A stretch of DNA of 64,000 bases from Paulinella micropora (lineage: Eukaryota; Cercozoa; Imbricatea; Euglyphida): NCBI GenBank assembly GCA_009731375.1, contig BJOX01000036.1:330125-394124 (forward strand). Direction: 5' to 3'. Shown one piece after another: positions 19,809 to 30,217 of this stretch. Under the pieces are notes generated by a model, which was not told where the DNA came from, did no database searches, and worked only from the letters and a program-made list of their open reading frames with translations. A program made the translations under genes and the position numbers. How positions within the stretch are numbered: position 1 is the stretch's first letter; each line of letters starts with the position of its first letter.

Positions 19809-21510
19809 GAGGTGCGTAGGTTTTTTCGCTATTATGGCCGTACGTTTCATCAACAAAATGAGCGGTTTGGCTGCCCCAAGGAGTTCTTCCATACATCTGG
19901 CGAGGGTCTGTACGTATGTAGGTCTTACTCTCACGGGTGCGTGCGGGCACTATTGTTGACGACGAACTCGAAGACGAACTCGAAGTTGTACTCGAAGTTG
20001 TGCTCAAAGTTGTCCTCAAAGTTGTGCTCGTTGATGAACTCAATGAAGAGCTCGATGACGAGCTCCATGAGGAGCCTGTTGCAGAACTCGATGATGCGCT
20101 CTGGTATGGGTTCCATGTTAAGCCTGTCAGTGCTTCCCAAGGAATGAAGGTGCGCGCCAAAAGCGGGTTCGCAATGAAGGTGTAGTACTCCGTGAATGGA
20201 AGGACCATACGGTCCGCGGATCTCCAATGGATGTGGTCCACAGGTGGTGGGATCTCGTAAGTCCCACGCGCGTCGTCTGCCGTGCGTAGTAACGCTCGTT
20301 CCACTCGAGGGTAGTCCCAACCATGAGCTCTATGTGGAATGACGTTGTCGGGCCATAGATCTTGGCTGGTGATCATTTGCTCTGGTACCCAATAACCAAC
20401 GTGTGGGCATCTGGAGTATGTACCCGCGAAGCAAACGGATCCCAACGTCGGGAAGTAGTTCGCGTATACTTCCTTGACAATCCACAATTCCATGTCTGTG
20501 GTAGGGGCTTCTTTTTCTTCTGGTGCGGTAACCAAGCGTGGAGGTACCCATGCGTATGGGACCGGCTGGACCTCTTGGTACTGTGCAGGTGGAGAATGAA
20601 GGTCCGCGCGGAAGGTGGCTATTGGAGTCTGAAGGTCGACTCGTCTGAGTTGGCAGGGGTTTCCAATTGCGTCACGGACATTTGGTGTCATCTGTGCTGT
20701 GAATCCCACGAGTCCCCTGAATTCGTCCAATGGGCTGGGCCCGACAAAAGGGGATACATTTGCCGCCGGGGGCGATGTAGCTGTCCTCCTCGGTCGGGAC
20801 CGCGGACTGATAATGAGCCGAACTCTTCCGATGGGGGATGGCTCCACTGTTTCGGGTTCGGAGTCCTCTTTTGCAGCGAATGCTCCAGACTGAAGTGGCA
20901 GTTGGGGCGCTGGTGAACCCTGAACCTGATTGAGGTCTCGAACAAGGTTATCGTTGATTTGACGGACCGGCATGCAGTCTGCGATAGTAGGGGACACCGC
21001 TCTCGGTGCTGATGAGGACGATGATGATGAAGACTGGGCCTGGTTGGTCAGCACAGGGGGCGTCGATGATGTGGCCGTCGATGGCGCCGTCATAATCGGA
21101 GTAGGTCGTACCGACGATGATGATGACGATGATGACGCCGACGATGATGCTGCCGACGACGATGATGATGACGCTGCCGCTCGGTAGCTTAAGGAGCGTT
21201 TCGTCTGCGAAGGCTTACCTCGGAGTTGAGTGATGTATTGTCGCGCCAGTTTGTCTTCCCTTTTCCAGGCCGATAGAAGCCACTCGTTGGTAGAAGGGGC
21301 ACGTGGTGTGTTTTCAACTTGAGAGGGAGGTGTTTCCCGCCACACTCGGGTTGATTCGCTCGTAGTCGGAGTAGCAGTCGCGCCAGTCGAAGGAGCTGGA
21401 GATTCCTCTGGAGGGGGGGATGTCTCCAGCTTCTGTCGTTTGGAGGATGGCGGTGGAGTGCGTTTGTTTTCCTCTTGTCTTACACGAGAGCGTGTTGTGA
21501 CATGCTGCAT
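19783..21510 (-). CDS. Retroelement copy A: ORF X1, Ser-rich unknown protein
   Basis: 575 codons from ATG 21510 (MQHVTTRSRVRQEENKR) to TAA 19783. The N-terminal half is Pro/Ser/Thr-rich with poly-Ser runs; the C-terminal half has the conserved core WIVKEVYANYFPTLGSV, CPHVGYWVPEQM, QDLWPDNV and YPRVER, then RTDPRQMYGRTPWG near the end. Copy B shows YIVRDIFATFFP, CRHLGYWIPKHF, QGLWPDST, HPRVER and HTEPRQWYGKTNWG in the same order. The start overlaps the acidic tail of the protease ORF in the -1 frame; the same -1 relation is seen in copy B near 49.17 kb. Function unknown. Confidence 0.6.
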   Translation of the reverse strand: MQHVTTRSRVRQEENKRTPPPSSKRQKLETSPPPEESPAPSTGATATPTTSESTRVWRETPPSQVENTPRAPSTNEWLLSAWKREDKLARQYITQLRGKPSQTKRSLSYRAAASSSSSSAASSSASSSSSSSSVRPTPIMTAPSTATSSTPPVLTNQAQSSSSSSSSAPRAVSPTIADCMPVRQINDNLVRDLNQVQGSPAPQLPLQSGAFAAKEDSEPETVEPSPIGRVRLIISPRSRPRRTATSPPAANVSPFVGPSPLDEFRGLVGFTAQMTPNVRDAIGNPCQLRRVDLQTPIATFRADLHSPPAQYQEVQPVPYAWVPPRLVTAPEEKEAPTTDMELWIVKEVYANYFPTLGSVCFAGTYSRCPHVGYWVPEQMITSQDLWPDNVIPHRAHGWDYPRVERALLRTADDARGTYEIPPPVDHIHWRSADRMVLPFTEYYTFIANPLLARTFIPWEALTGLTWNPYQSASSSSATGSSWSSSSSSSLSSSTSTTLRTTLSTTSSTTSSSSSSSSSTIVPARTRESKTYIRTDPRQMYGRTPWGSQTAHFVDETYGHNSEKTYAPHATLLAAS

Positions 21511-22493
21511 CTGTACATCGCCTTGCTTTCGCCATCTTGTTCGCTCTCGGTCTCGACTAGTTCGATTTCTTCTTCTTCTACTTCTTCTTCTTCGTCGGCC
21601 TCTTCGTCAGCTTCTTCGTTGGCTTCTTCGTCAGCTTCTTCGTCGTCTTCCTCATCGTCCTCTTCGTCGTCTTCTCCCTTTTCCTCCTTGCGTCGTTCTT
21701 TCCATCCCACTCTGAAGTCCAGCGGTGATCTCTTTCCTGTATCACGCGAAGACATGAACAGGTTGACTTGGCCGCCGTAGAGGTGGGCGTTCGAAGTAGA
21801 CAGAAGGTCGTGGGAGTTCGAAGGGAGCTGCAGTTTGGGACGGCGGTCGATGATTTTGTTGAATTGACTATCGGGTAGGACGTCTCTTTCGCCAACGTTG
21901 TAGGGCGAAAGTCGTAGCTAACCGCAGCAAATTGTAAATCACCGACTTAAGTGGCGTCTCGAAGAGATGGAACTCCGTCTCGTAGTCGATTTGCTTGGAA
22001 GGCGGCTTCAGGGGCATGTAGTCCGTGGGCCGAATCGCTTGTGCGTCGTCAATGGAGAGGTTGAGCTGGGCCGAGACCTCGTTGGCAAGAAGCAGGTTTA
22101 TACCTTCGGGAGGTGGCTCGAGATATATATCGTGATGGCATGAAGCGGAGACGTCGGTGTGGCCGAGACGAAAAGTTCAATGCCTTCAGAAAGAGTAGCA
22201 TCAACACCCACAGATGAGCGTGCGTCGACGAGTGGGAGCGACACGATCTTAAGTCCTTGGTGTATTACCCAGTCGAGGAGGGCTACGCCTTTGCAGTTGC
22301 AGACCGAGTCTAGAACGCATGTAGTCTTACCGATGATGTCTTCTTCCGGGGACGGACGCAATGATTTTCGTACGTATATATTCCCGTAGAAATGCGGAGT
22401 AGACGTCGTGACTCCTGACACGCCGCGTGCGTCGTCATGTGGAAGGCCACTGGCTGCTTCCGCGTGGCGGCCGAGGATGGCTTCCAGTTGCAA
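21480..22493 (-). CDS. Retroelement copy A: retropepsin-like protease and acidic tail, frame-shifted
   Basis: GKTTCVLDSVCNCKGVALLD followed by VIHQGLKIVSLPLVDARSSV and LHAITIYISSHLP resembles a retroviral-type aspartic protease, where a hydrophobic pair plus D-S/T-G is followed by a flap and a second half ending in a leucine-rich ILG-like segment (here LLLANEVSAQLNLSIDDAQ). The active-site triplet would be DSV, not DSG, and copy B has DSA, so either the fold is divergent or the call is wrong. Copy A changes frame twice (near 22330 and near 22100); copy B is continuous here. The tail is a run of Asp/Glu (EDDEEDDEEDDEEADEE) ending near 21480. Confidence 0.5.
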
Positions 22494-23185
22494 TGCTTGC
22501 CTTCATCCTGACAACTCTGTTGTCGCAGCTTGTATTGTTCAAGCGAGTGCTTCGGGGTCTGATTCGGCTTGAGGAACTGGTTATGTTCCTTGCAGTAGGA
22601 GCATGGAATCCCGGTGAAGGGTGGACGCTTTGGCGAGGTCTGGGCGGACTTAGTGGCGGCCGTAACCATCGATGATTTCTTCGAAGGGATGGCAATCGCA
22701 TTCGCCTTGGTGAAGGGTGGGCGTGTTGCCGTCTTCTTCGTAGTCGGGGCTGGCTTGTCCGTCTTAGTCCGCTTGTTGGGGCGTCCACGATCCGGTGATG
22801 CAGCCGGTTGGTTCATCGACATGGCATCAGCCTTGCGCTTTTGACGAGGAGGACGTTTGTTCTCCTTGTTTTCCTGCTGCGTCTTACGCGGTCTCTTCTG
22901 ACGAGTGTCGACCTTGACGGTTGAGTCCCGAGAGAAGGCAGAGGGCGTCGGACGAGGAGGGCGCTCGCGCAGTCGCTTGTACGTGGTAGCCGACGAGGGC
23001 TTCATAGTACTTTCCATCCAAGGCCAATAGTCTTCCATAACATGGAGGTCGAGGGAGTTGGTCCAAGGCAGAAGGTCAGTGAGGTCGCGGGGCCATGCGA
23101 CACCAAGTGCATTAAGTATCTCGGCAGCGTACCGAGTCCATCGATCTCGTTCCATGGGGGTATAACGTAAGCATCCGAGACACAT
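22310..23185 (-). CDS. gag: Retroelement copy A: C-terminal gag region
   Basis: Reads MERDRWTRYAAEILNALGVA, LHVMEDYWPWMESTM, then a Lys/Arg/Pro-rich region (RQKRPRKTQQENKENKRPP) and a Cys/His segment PCSYCKEHNQF ... CQDEGKHC, similar in spirit to a zinc knuckle but longer than CX2CX4HX4C. The basic, Cys-containing end just before a protease is typical of nucleocapsid. The segment AFHMTT near its end is the furthest upstream point shared with copy B. Confidence 0.55.
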   Translation of the reverse strand: MCLGCLRYTPMERDRWTRYAAEILNALGVAWPRDLTDLLPWTNSLDLHVMEDYWPWMESTMKPSSATTYKRLRERPPRPTPSAFSRDSTVKVDTRQKRPRKTQQENKENKRPPRQKRKADAMSMNQPAASPDRGRPNKRTKTDKPAPTTKKTATRPPFTKANAIAIPSKKSSMVTAATKSAQTSPKRPPFTGIPCSYCKEHNQFLKPNQTPKHSLEQYKLRQQSCQDEGKHCNWKPSSAATRKQPVAFHMTTHAACQESRRLLRISTGIYTYENHCVRPRKKTSSVRLHAF

Positions 23186-24262
23186 CGCGAACTTGATTAA
23201 AGTCGGCCGTCAGATAGCCAGCTGCCTGGGCCGTCTCGTAGCTTGTGATGCAACGATTTACATACCCTGCGAGGCTTTCCTTCTTGAAGCGTCGATGTTT
23301 GATGGCTTGCATAGCTGGTCGCTTCGTGTCTCCCTTGTCCAGTCGTCCCTTGAACAGCTCCATGAAATATTCCATGAGCATGTACGGGATGATGCTCCAG
23401 ACGCGGGTGCGTTCGTCAGTGACACGAATGTACCGAGTCCAGTACGCGTCCATGAGGGCCATTGCAGTCTTGTCTCCCCACTTGTTCACCGTGTCGATGA
23501 TGCGGTTGCATGCCAACAGCATTGACAAGTTGTTCAACTGTAAGTTGAATGCAAGTTCGCGGGCTTGAGTAGCAACGTCATGTCCCGGCGCGGTGGTCGG
23601 GCGGGTCATCACGAAGAGAGACCGAACTCGGGCCATCATGTGCAGCGTGCGGGGTGAACACCTGCAAAGGTGGACGATCGCAGAACTCTTCCTATCGACG
23701 ATGCTGACGAGGATTCATTGCCTGAGGATGGCGGGGATGGTGTAGCCGTCCCCGGAGGGCCATTCTCCGTCGAAGGGGCCGGTGGCTGAGTCGCAATCGT
23801 CGTGCCAGACGATGGATCAGGTGACGGACCTGCAGACGAGCTCGATGTTGAGCTCGATGACGGGCTTGAAGATGAGCTTGATGACGAGCTCGCGGGAGCC
23901 GAAGTCGCCACTGTTGCATTACCGGTTGTTGCAGTCACGGGGGCTCCACCTTGGTCCTCCACGGGAGGGTTCGTACCACCAGCGAGCAGGGTCGAGTAAG
24001 CTTCTTCCGCAACGGAGATGAGAGGGCTCAGTGTGATTCTACTACCTTGCAGTGTTGTACCCAGCGAAATGCGAGGCGTTGGGCGTGCCGGCGTCAATGT
24101 AGCGAGGGTTGAACCTGACGAATCAGTCGGAGTTGCTGTCAATGGAGCAAAAGCCGGTCTGGGTCCAAAAGAGCCAATTATCGGTCGAAATGGTGACGTG
24201 AAAGCTGAGTCAGTCATGGACAGTGCTCGATTGACCAATAGGGCAGGTGGGCGAGATGCCAC
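23112..24262 (-). CDS. gag: Retroelement copy A: central gag region (two frame pieces)
   Basis: Piece one (about 24262-23636) is Ala/Pro/Ser/Thr-rich with a poly-Ser run. Piece two (about 23639-23112, starting MMARVRSLFVMTRPTTAPGH) is helical: ELAFNLQLNNLSMLLACNRI, KTAMALMDAYWTRYIRV, YMLMEYFMELFKGRLDKGDT and FKKESLAGYVNRCITSYETA, a pattern typical of retrotransposon capsid (helices with a conserved aromatic and a long basic helix). The two pieces overlap by four bases in different frames. Confidence 0.5.
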
Positions 24263-24318
24263 GATGGATGCCAGCGATGGATGCAGTTCACGCCGGGGCA
24301 GGGGTGTCGCTCCACTTG

Positions 24319-25110
24319 CTAGACTTCCAGGTTGGCAAACGGACCGACAGGGGTGATAGGAGGTACCCTACCAATGGGGGCCATTGCTGTTGCACCCGCG
24401 GGCATCGTAACTGGAGTAAAGGCCAACGATGGGGTAGCTACAGGGGGCGATGTTGCAGCCGTTGATGGTGCAGTTGGAGCAGTGGGGCTCGTTGATGGGT
24501 GAGTCAGCGGTGTAGGTCCCGGAGGATTACTTTCCAGGGCTATTGGTGGCGTCGAACCAATCAGGGTCGATGGGGGCACGGTAACTGGAGTGCTTGCAGG
24601 GGCTGGAAGTACCAATCCATGAAGTGATCCAGGTGCTCCAGGCATCGAAGTCGAAATAGGTAAATGATTAAAATATACCTCGAGAGGGATGAGAGTACCC
24701 AATTGGTTCCAGAGAGCCTCCTGTTGAGCTGCAGAGCCTGTAGGTCCCAAATACTCCTGGTAGATGTCGTGGGTCGTCACGTTGGGATTGCACATCAGCG
24801 TGAGGGATGGTGTCGGTACCAATGGTAGATGAAGCAAATTTGTTTGCTTGTCCTTCATTGCCTTGAGTAGAACGTTCCTGTATTCGCCAGAGTAGTTGGT
24901 AAATAAATCCTCTTTGAACTGCGTTGATTGCGTCCACGAGAGGTCCGTAGCGAGAGGAGTAGACTTCCCTTCCTCTACTTCCTTCAGAAACTTCTTTTCA
25001 GAAGGCAGAAGACCGTGGTAGACGCCCAGTATGGTGAAAGGGTCCAAGCATTTCCTCTTGTGCTCCCGAATACGCGACAGGGGATCGTCATGGCGTGAGT
25101 TGGTGAACAT
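24319..25110 (-). CDS. gag: Retroelement copy A: N-terminal gag region
   Basis: From ATG 25110: MFTNSRHDDPLSRIREHKRK, then FTILGVYHGLLPSEKKFLKE and a long Pro/Thr/Ala tail ending GPFANLEV at TGA/TAG 24319. It is the most upstream ORF of copy A on the minus strand. No homologue is seen near copy B. A 5' LTR and primer-binding site should lie just above 25.1 kb but none is evident by eye. Confidence 0.45.
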   Translation of the reverse strand: MFTNSRHDDPLSRIREHKRKCLDPFTILGVYHGLLPSEKKFLKEVEEGKSTPLATDLSWTQSTQFKEDLFTNYSGEYRNVLLKAMKDKQTNLLHLPLVPTPSLTLMCNPNVTTHDIYQEYLGPTGSAAQQEALWNQLGTLIPLEVYFNHLPISTSMPGAPGSLHGLVLPAPASTPVTVPPSTLIGSTPPIALESNPPGPTPLTHPSTSPTAPTAPSTAATSPPVATPSLAFTPVTMPAGATAMAPIGRVPPITPVGPFANLEV

Positions 25111-27519
25111 TCCATGTCACCAGGGGTAGGCCAGGCAGTGTTGGTACACTTGTAGAGCACGATGAGCAGCAAAGAGGAAGATCTTGCTGGGTGATAAGGG
25201 GGTGACCCTAACACAGACAAAACCAGACACATACTGTGTTGGTCGACTGCATAGCGTGTGGAAGAACAGAAATACGACACAAAAATGCAAATACAGGTGA
25301 ACGATCTGTCTCACATATGTGGTTTTTGATGACCTCCGATCTTCCACGTTCGTTGAGTAGTACCTTCCTTGTAGGAGGTGCTTTCAAATCGATCTGTCGA
25401 CAGAGCACACAAAACTCGTGTGTGCAGTTTCCACTTGAAAGGAAAATTCGAATTGTGAGTTTGGATACAACCCCAAGGGATAAATACACAACGAACTCTT
25501 ATTAAAAGTCTCTATGGCTGCAAAAAGCCCTAACTCCTGAGAGTAGGTGAAATACCAGTAAATAGCTGAGAGGTCACTTCGTTTATTTACATAGGTTTCT
25601 ACTTGTTTGCAGACTTGGTTGCAACGTACGATCGTAGGTGAGCGTAGATTGTGAGCTGCTTTCGTATGTCACTTGAAGTCGAATAAGTTGTAACACTTGA
25701 AGGAGGGCTTCAAGTACAAGTTATTTCTTCAAGTAAAAAGTCCTGACTCATATGTAAGTTCTCCTATGTGCGAGTGGTCGTTAGCATAATAAACATACAT
25801 CTGTTGAACTTTATCATATGAAAATTGTACATTTCAAAACTATAAGTAAAAACATTTAATTTAATGAAAGAATCATTGAAAAATAGTAAAAACTGACTTC
25901 AAACCAATCGATTTCCCGTCGCCCACCGCTTTTTCCCAACTAATTTGCACACCCCCCACCGGAAAAAAACTGGCCACCTTGCCACCTCAAAATAATTGTG
26001 CTTGTGATGACCAAAAATCAGAGTCAGCTTTCATATGTTCCCTGTATGCTCTTCAATAAATTTTTATATAATATCTTTCTATGTATGCTTATAATTAAAT
26101 GTACAAAGTTTTTTACAAAAAGGTAACCTTAAGCCTGCAAACAAACCGGCCAAAATCAGCAAAAATAGGGCATAAGGCCCTCACTCAGAAATTTTTTGAT
26201 TTAAATACAAGGCCGGAACAAGTACAGAAAGTGAAGGAAATCAAAGAAACTATTTAATAAAAGAATTTTGTACAGAAAGTGCAGAAAAAAAATTGAAAAT
26301 CTCTAAAGATTTCACCCATGATTTTTTTAGCCTGTCTGCAGCCCAGAACAGATCACCAACAGCAGGGTTACAAAGAAAGGAGCAGTAGTTGAACATATGC
26401 AAAACAAAGACCATGTGATTGTGAATAGATTCAGCACATTACATTCCCAGATAAGCACACACAACACATATAGGAGTGATAAATGACAGGTGCAAAAAGG
26501 GGCTTCAGGGAAGAAAGAACAACACATGCTACAGATAAGTTTACAACACACCATTTTGCAGACAGCATGGGCACAACGTATGGAAAGACTGTGCAAGGCC
26601 ACGGGACGTGAAAGTATGCATGAGAAACGCAAAAAAAAAAAACAAAACCCTCTCTAGCCATGACTTTTACCAATCTCGACCCCGCAAAAACCGTCAAATA
26701 AAAAAAAAATTAGTGCGGCCTTCACTTCAAAGGCTACGTATGTCGATAGGCCTGTCTGGTCAAATATTTTTTGGAATTTTTTTTTGTTTCTTCTCCGGGA
26801 ATTGGCATGGTCTTGTCAAATATTGCCACAGAAATTTCACGGACCGCGCCACCAAAATCATGTCGGAGGTCAAGTACTTCAAAGCAGGTAAATGTTCAAA
26901 CCACATCATTTCAAGCAAAAGCAAGCATGACACAAGTGTTCCTTTTAGAAAACTTAGGTAGCTCACTTCTTGAAATCCTTATTGTCGACTCCAAAGTTCA
27001 GATCTCAGGACATAGCAAGTATGGTGTTTTTAAGTGAAAAATGCTGTTTGCATGATGCACTCTGCACTCGTTTTTACGCACAAGTGCACAAATGAATTCA
27101 CATGTTATGTTGAGTAATTCTGCCAAAGGGCTTTTGCAGAGGAGTCCGATGGAAAATGAACACTAGGAAAACATAGGTCGAAAACTAGTTTGTCAAAATT
27201 CAGAACATACCCTGGAACACAGCAATACCTTTAATAGCTTGAAAAATTAAACCTCCGGCTACACTTTCCCAATAAAAACATTGAATTCTGTGCAAACAGC
27301 ACTTCAAAATATTGAATATTGAAAGAGTTTACCTGCTTTGAAGTTGATGGGGGCTCTAACGACCACTAGAACTTACATATGACTTTCATTTGGGAAAGTC
27401 TTTCGGAGCCAAATGGCTGTGCACGCAGTGCACGGCAATTATGTTCTCTTGACTGTGTTCCCCAAAATTCACAGTAAATTCCGGTAAATTGTGATTTTCG
27501 GGAAATAGTGGAAAAAAGG
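25111..27519. other. AT-rich intergenic, no gene seen
   Basis: About 2.4 kb with only short ORFs and several A/T homopolymers. The ORFs at 26.3-26.9 kb have no recognisable features. The region may hold LTR or flanking DNA of copy A, but no terminal repeats could be matched. Confidence 0.5.
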
Positions 27520-27745
27520 CAATGGAGAAGGGGAAAATGGCAATTGCTGTAAAAACTTTGATTAAATCGTTTGAAGTCATTCCTGGACGAAATCGAAAGC
27601 TAGTTAGTGAAGTCGAAACGTCGTGCAGAGGAGAATCTAACGGGCCGGTCAAAAACAGTAAAATGTCAAGTCATGTAACGGGCCGGTCAAAAACAGTAGT
27701 GGGTAGTGGTTTTGGCCGGTCGTTAAAGTGCTCAGTCTGATACAC
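27520..27745 (+). repeat. Dispersed repeat, inverted relative to 57.9-58.1 kb
   Basis: The segment from AAAATGGCAAT through GTTAGTGAAGTCGAAACG and GCAGAGGAGAATCTAA to TTTTGGCCGGTCGTTAAAGTGCTCAGTCTGATA matches the reverse complement of about 57895-58075 with scattered differences. Here the motif AACGGGCCGGTCAAAAACAGTA is present twice; the other copy has one diverged version. Confidence 0.75.
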
Positions 27746-27746
27746 T

Positions 27747-28016
27747 TGTTAGAACTAATAATCAATATTAATAGTTACATGGGCCGGCAGTATAAGAGTA
27801 ACGGTGTCGGTAGAGCTATTACTTATATCCGGCAAGTCATGTCGTTCTGCGCGCCTTGTGTTGGTTTGGCGCGTTATTAAAGCTTTGTTACTGCAGACGT
27901 GGTCAACTGTGAGTTCCGGATCAATTTATATTAAGTTATATTGGTCAAACAGGTTATCGAGCCTTGTTGTGCGAACTTGACTCTGATACAGAGCTTTAAT
28001 CACACACACACATTTT
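27747..28016 (+). mobile_element. Candidate solo or truncated LTR with primer-binding site
   Basis: Starts TGTTAGAACTAATAATC and ends in CACACACACA (TG...CA), about 270 bp. Inside is a TATA-like GTATAAGAG near 27792. Just after it, TGGTGAGCTAGCATC (about 28018) begins with TGG, as expected for a primer-binding site complementary to a tRNA 3' CCA end (…GCTCACCA). No gag or pol follows in frame and no partner LTR was found, so this is an inference from signals only. Confidence 0.35.
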
Positions 28017-29099
28017 TGGTGAGCTAGCATCAGGCAGTCACGCAAAAGAGGTACGCTATACGGACGTGCTGAAGGCAGTCAATCATCATTGCACATGACG
28101 CAACTTAAAATAGTAGGAGCCGCTCCCGGTCCGGTCGTAGGGAATAAGTTTTTGCATGCAAAGTTAAAAATAATAAAATAATCATTTGGAATGCTAAATA
28201 AATGCTTAACATTTAATTTTACTGCAAGAAAAGATGTTCTAAGAGTCTTCAGTTGCACAGGTGAGCATGTAAAGCATTGCAGCTCTTAGCCGGCCCCAGT
28301 ACATGCAAACTGCTTGTGGTACATGTTATCAATGGTCAGTTTGAACAAGTGGAATGAAAGCAAAGTAATTCAGATGATTATCTCACTAAATACAAGTTCT
28401 GCCACCATCAGTTATTTTATTGTGGCCTCTGGTGGCCACTGTCAGCCACCTGCCAGTAACGATACGCTAACCTGACAGCAACACCCAAAAATGCAAAATC
28501 CTGCAGTGAAAGTGCAAAAGCACAGCGTCAGATTTGAAATAGCTACCTTTCTGAGGGTCTGCATGTAATTTACATAATTTAGCCACTAACAAGCTAGTTC
28601 CGGTCCCAGGCTGCACCTCCGCGCTGCCTTCCTGCCGCAAACACGCTATGCTAGCAGACGTACGCAAAATTGCAAAGTCATTCAACACTGCACACCAGGA
28701 GAGGAGAGGAGGGGAGGGAATACAGTTTTTCATGATTTTGCACACAATTTATCCTATTCTATGCTGACTAAATATTCTCGCCTCTGGTTGCAGCTGCCAA
28801 CTGCACATGCATGCAGTAGCTGCGCAAATCGGCATACCAGCAAAAACTGTACATAGAGCAAGATAAAAACACACGAAGCAAGACAAGTGAAAATGTTTTT
28901 TATTTTGTTTTTTGGTTTTCTTCTAACTAACTATCCTGCGTTTGGTGGCACCGGCAAAGGCTGCACCAGCGACACATCTTCTCAAGGAGCGGAGAGGGTG
29001 TTGTGCAGCGGGGAGGTGGGGGGGGGGGGGGGGGGGGGGGCGGGGGGGGGGGGNNNNNNNNNNNNNNNNNNNNNNNNGGGGGCCCCCCCCCCCCCCCTT

Positions 29100-29158
<59 letters not shown>

Positions 29159-29991
29159 CGGCCGGGAGGGGGCGAAGGCGCCATGGTGTGTGCGACACGA
29201 TTGCAGTGCAAGTGCACAGGCAGCAAAGGAGAGCATACATACATACATACATACATGCATGCATACATACATACATACATACATACATACATACATACAT
29301 ACATGTTTTTTGCTTGCACATATGTATATGCATGGACTGCAACATTCCATAATATTCATTCTTTCTCTCTGCAACAATGACAACAACAACTGCAACAGCT
29401 ACAACTGCAACAACAGCAACTACAACTACAGCAACTACAACTACGTATACATGCACGTACAGCAAGGGATCACCTGATTGCCGCAGTGCAAAACATGCAA
29501 AATGTTGCTTGTTGCCCTGAAACATGCAGCAAATCCCAATGGAACTTCTATGTGAAAATAATTGTTTTATGCATAGATAAGTTTATGTGACCATGCTAGG
29601 GTCGAAGAAACAGGTGGTGAGGGCCTATCCAGGCCACTCTTGCCGATTGCATTGTTGTTGCAGACTTGGCAGCTTTGTTGCAGACTAGGCCCTGTCCTCG
29701 GGTGCAGATGCGTCGGAAAAGACATGCCAGCAATCCTGCGGTAGTAAAACAACATGTTTCTGTATACAAATCAACAAAACTTAGACCTGCAGAGGATTGC
29801 ATGCAATCCACTGTTTTACGACAGAGGAAACCCAAAAAAACACGGCAGAGGCCCTAGATGTCATGAAAGGCATGTTATATAGCCTTACATATATTCCCCA
29901 TACCTAGGGCCTCAACATAGTAGCACAGAAGCAAGTCAAGCGGCTTGAAGACACCAGATTGCATCCAAACTCGTAGAAAAATCCTCTATGG
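28017..29991. other. Non-coding, with one inverted repeat and a G-rich gap
   Basis: No convincing gene. GACGCAACTTAAAATRGTAG with flanks (about 28095-28135) recurs inverted at about 41490-41530. A G-rich stretch (29018-29158) brackets a 24-N gap (29054-29077) next to a run of C, which looks like a failed assembly. A short CATA array lies at 29235-29305. Confidence 0.5.
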
Positions 29992-30204
29992 AAAAAGCGT
30001 CATTTCACAAATATCAGTGGGTGGGCCGTAAGGGAGACTGAAAAGTGAACGCTGCAGTGTTAATTACGGTAATAAATTAAGCGGGAACTATTGTTCCCGC
30101 TCCAAAATTTTAAACATTACAAAAACAACCCCTTCACCCTCAGATTTGATTTTTCGCTCTAGCACAAAAGTGCTTAGAGCAAATTTTACGGTTGTTTTTT
30201 GAAT
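29992..30204 (+). repeat. DIRS-like element: repeat A1 (left end)
   Basis: 213 bases from AAAAAGCGTCATTTCACAAA to TTGTTTTTTGAAT. It matches 36232-36461 (A2) with few differences. It contains a perfect hairpin GCGGGAAC-TATT-GTTCCCGC (30081-30100), absent from A2, while A2 has an extra 35-bp tandem copy of its start. The gag ATG follows 14 bases later. Confidence 0.85.
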
Positions 30205-30217
30205 TTGGGAAATCGAG

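Noticed and set aside
28887-29525. Gly- or Pro-rich proteins around 29.0-29.16 kb
   Set aside because: They come from G and C homopolymers on both sides of a 24-N gap and are probably sequencing artefacts.
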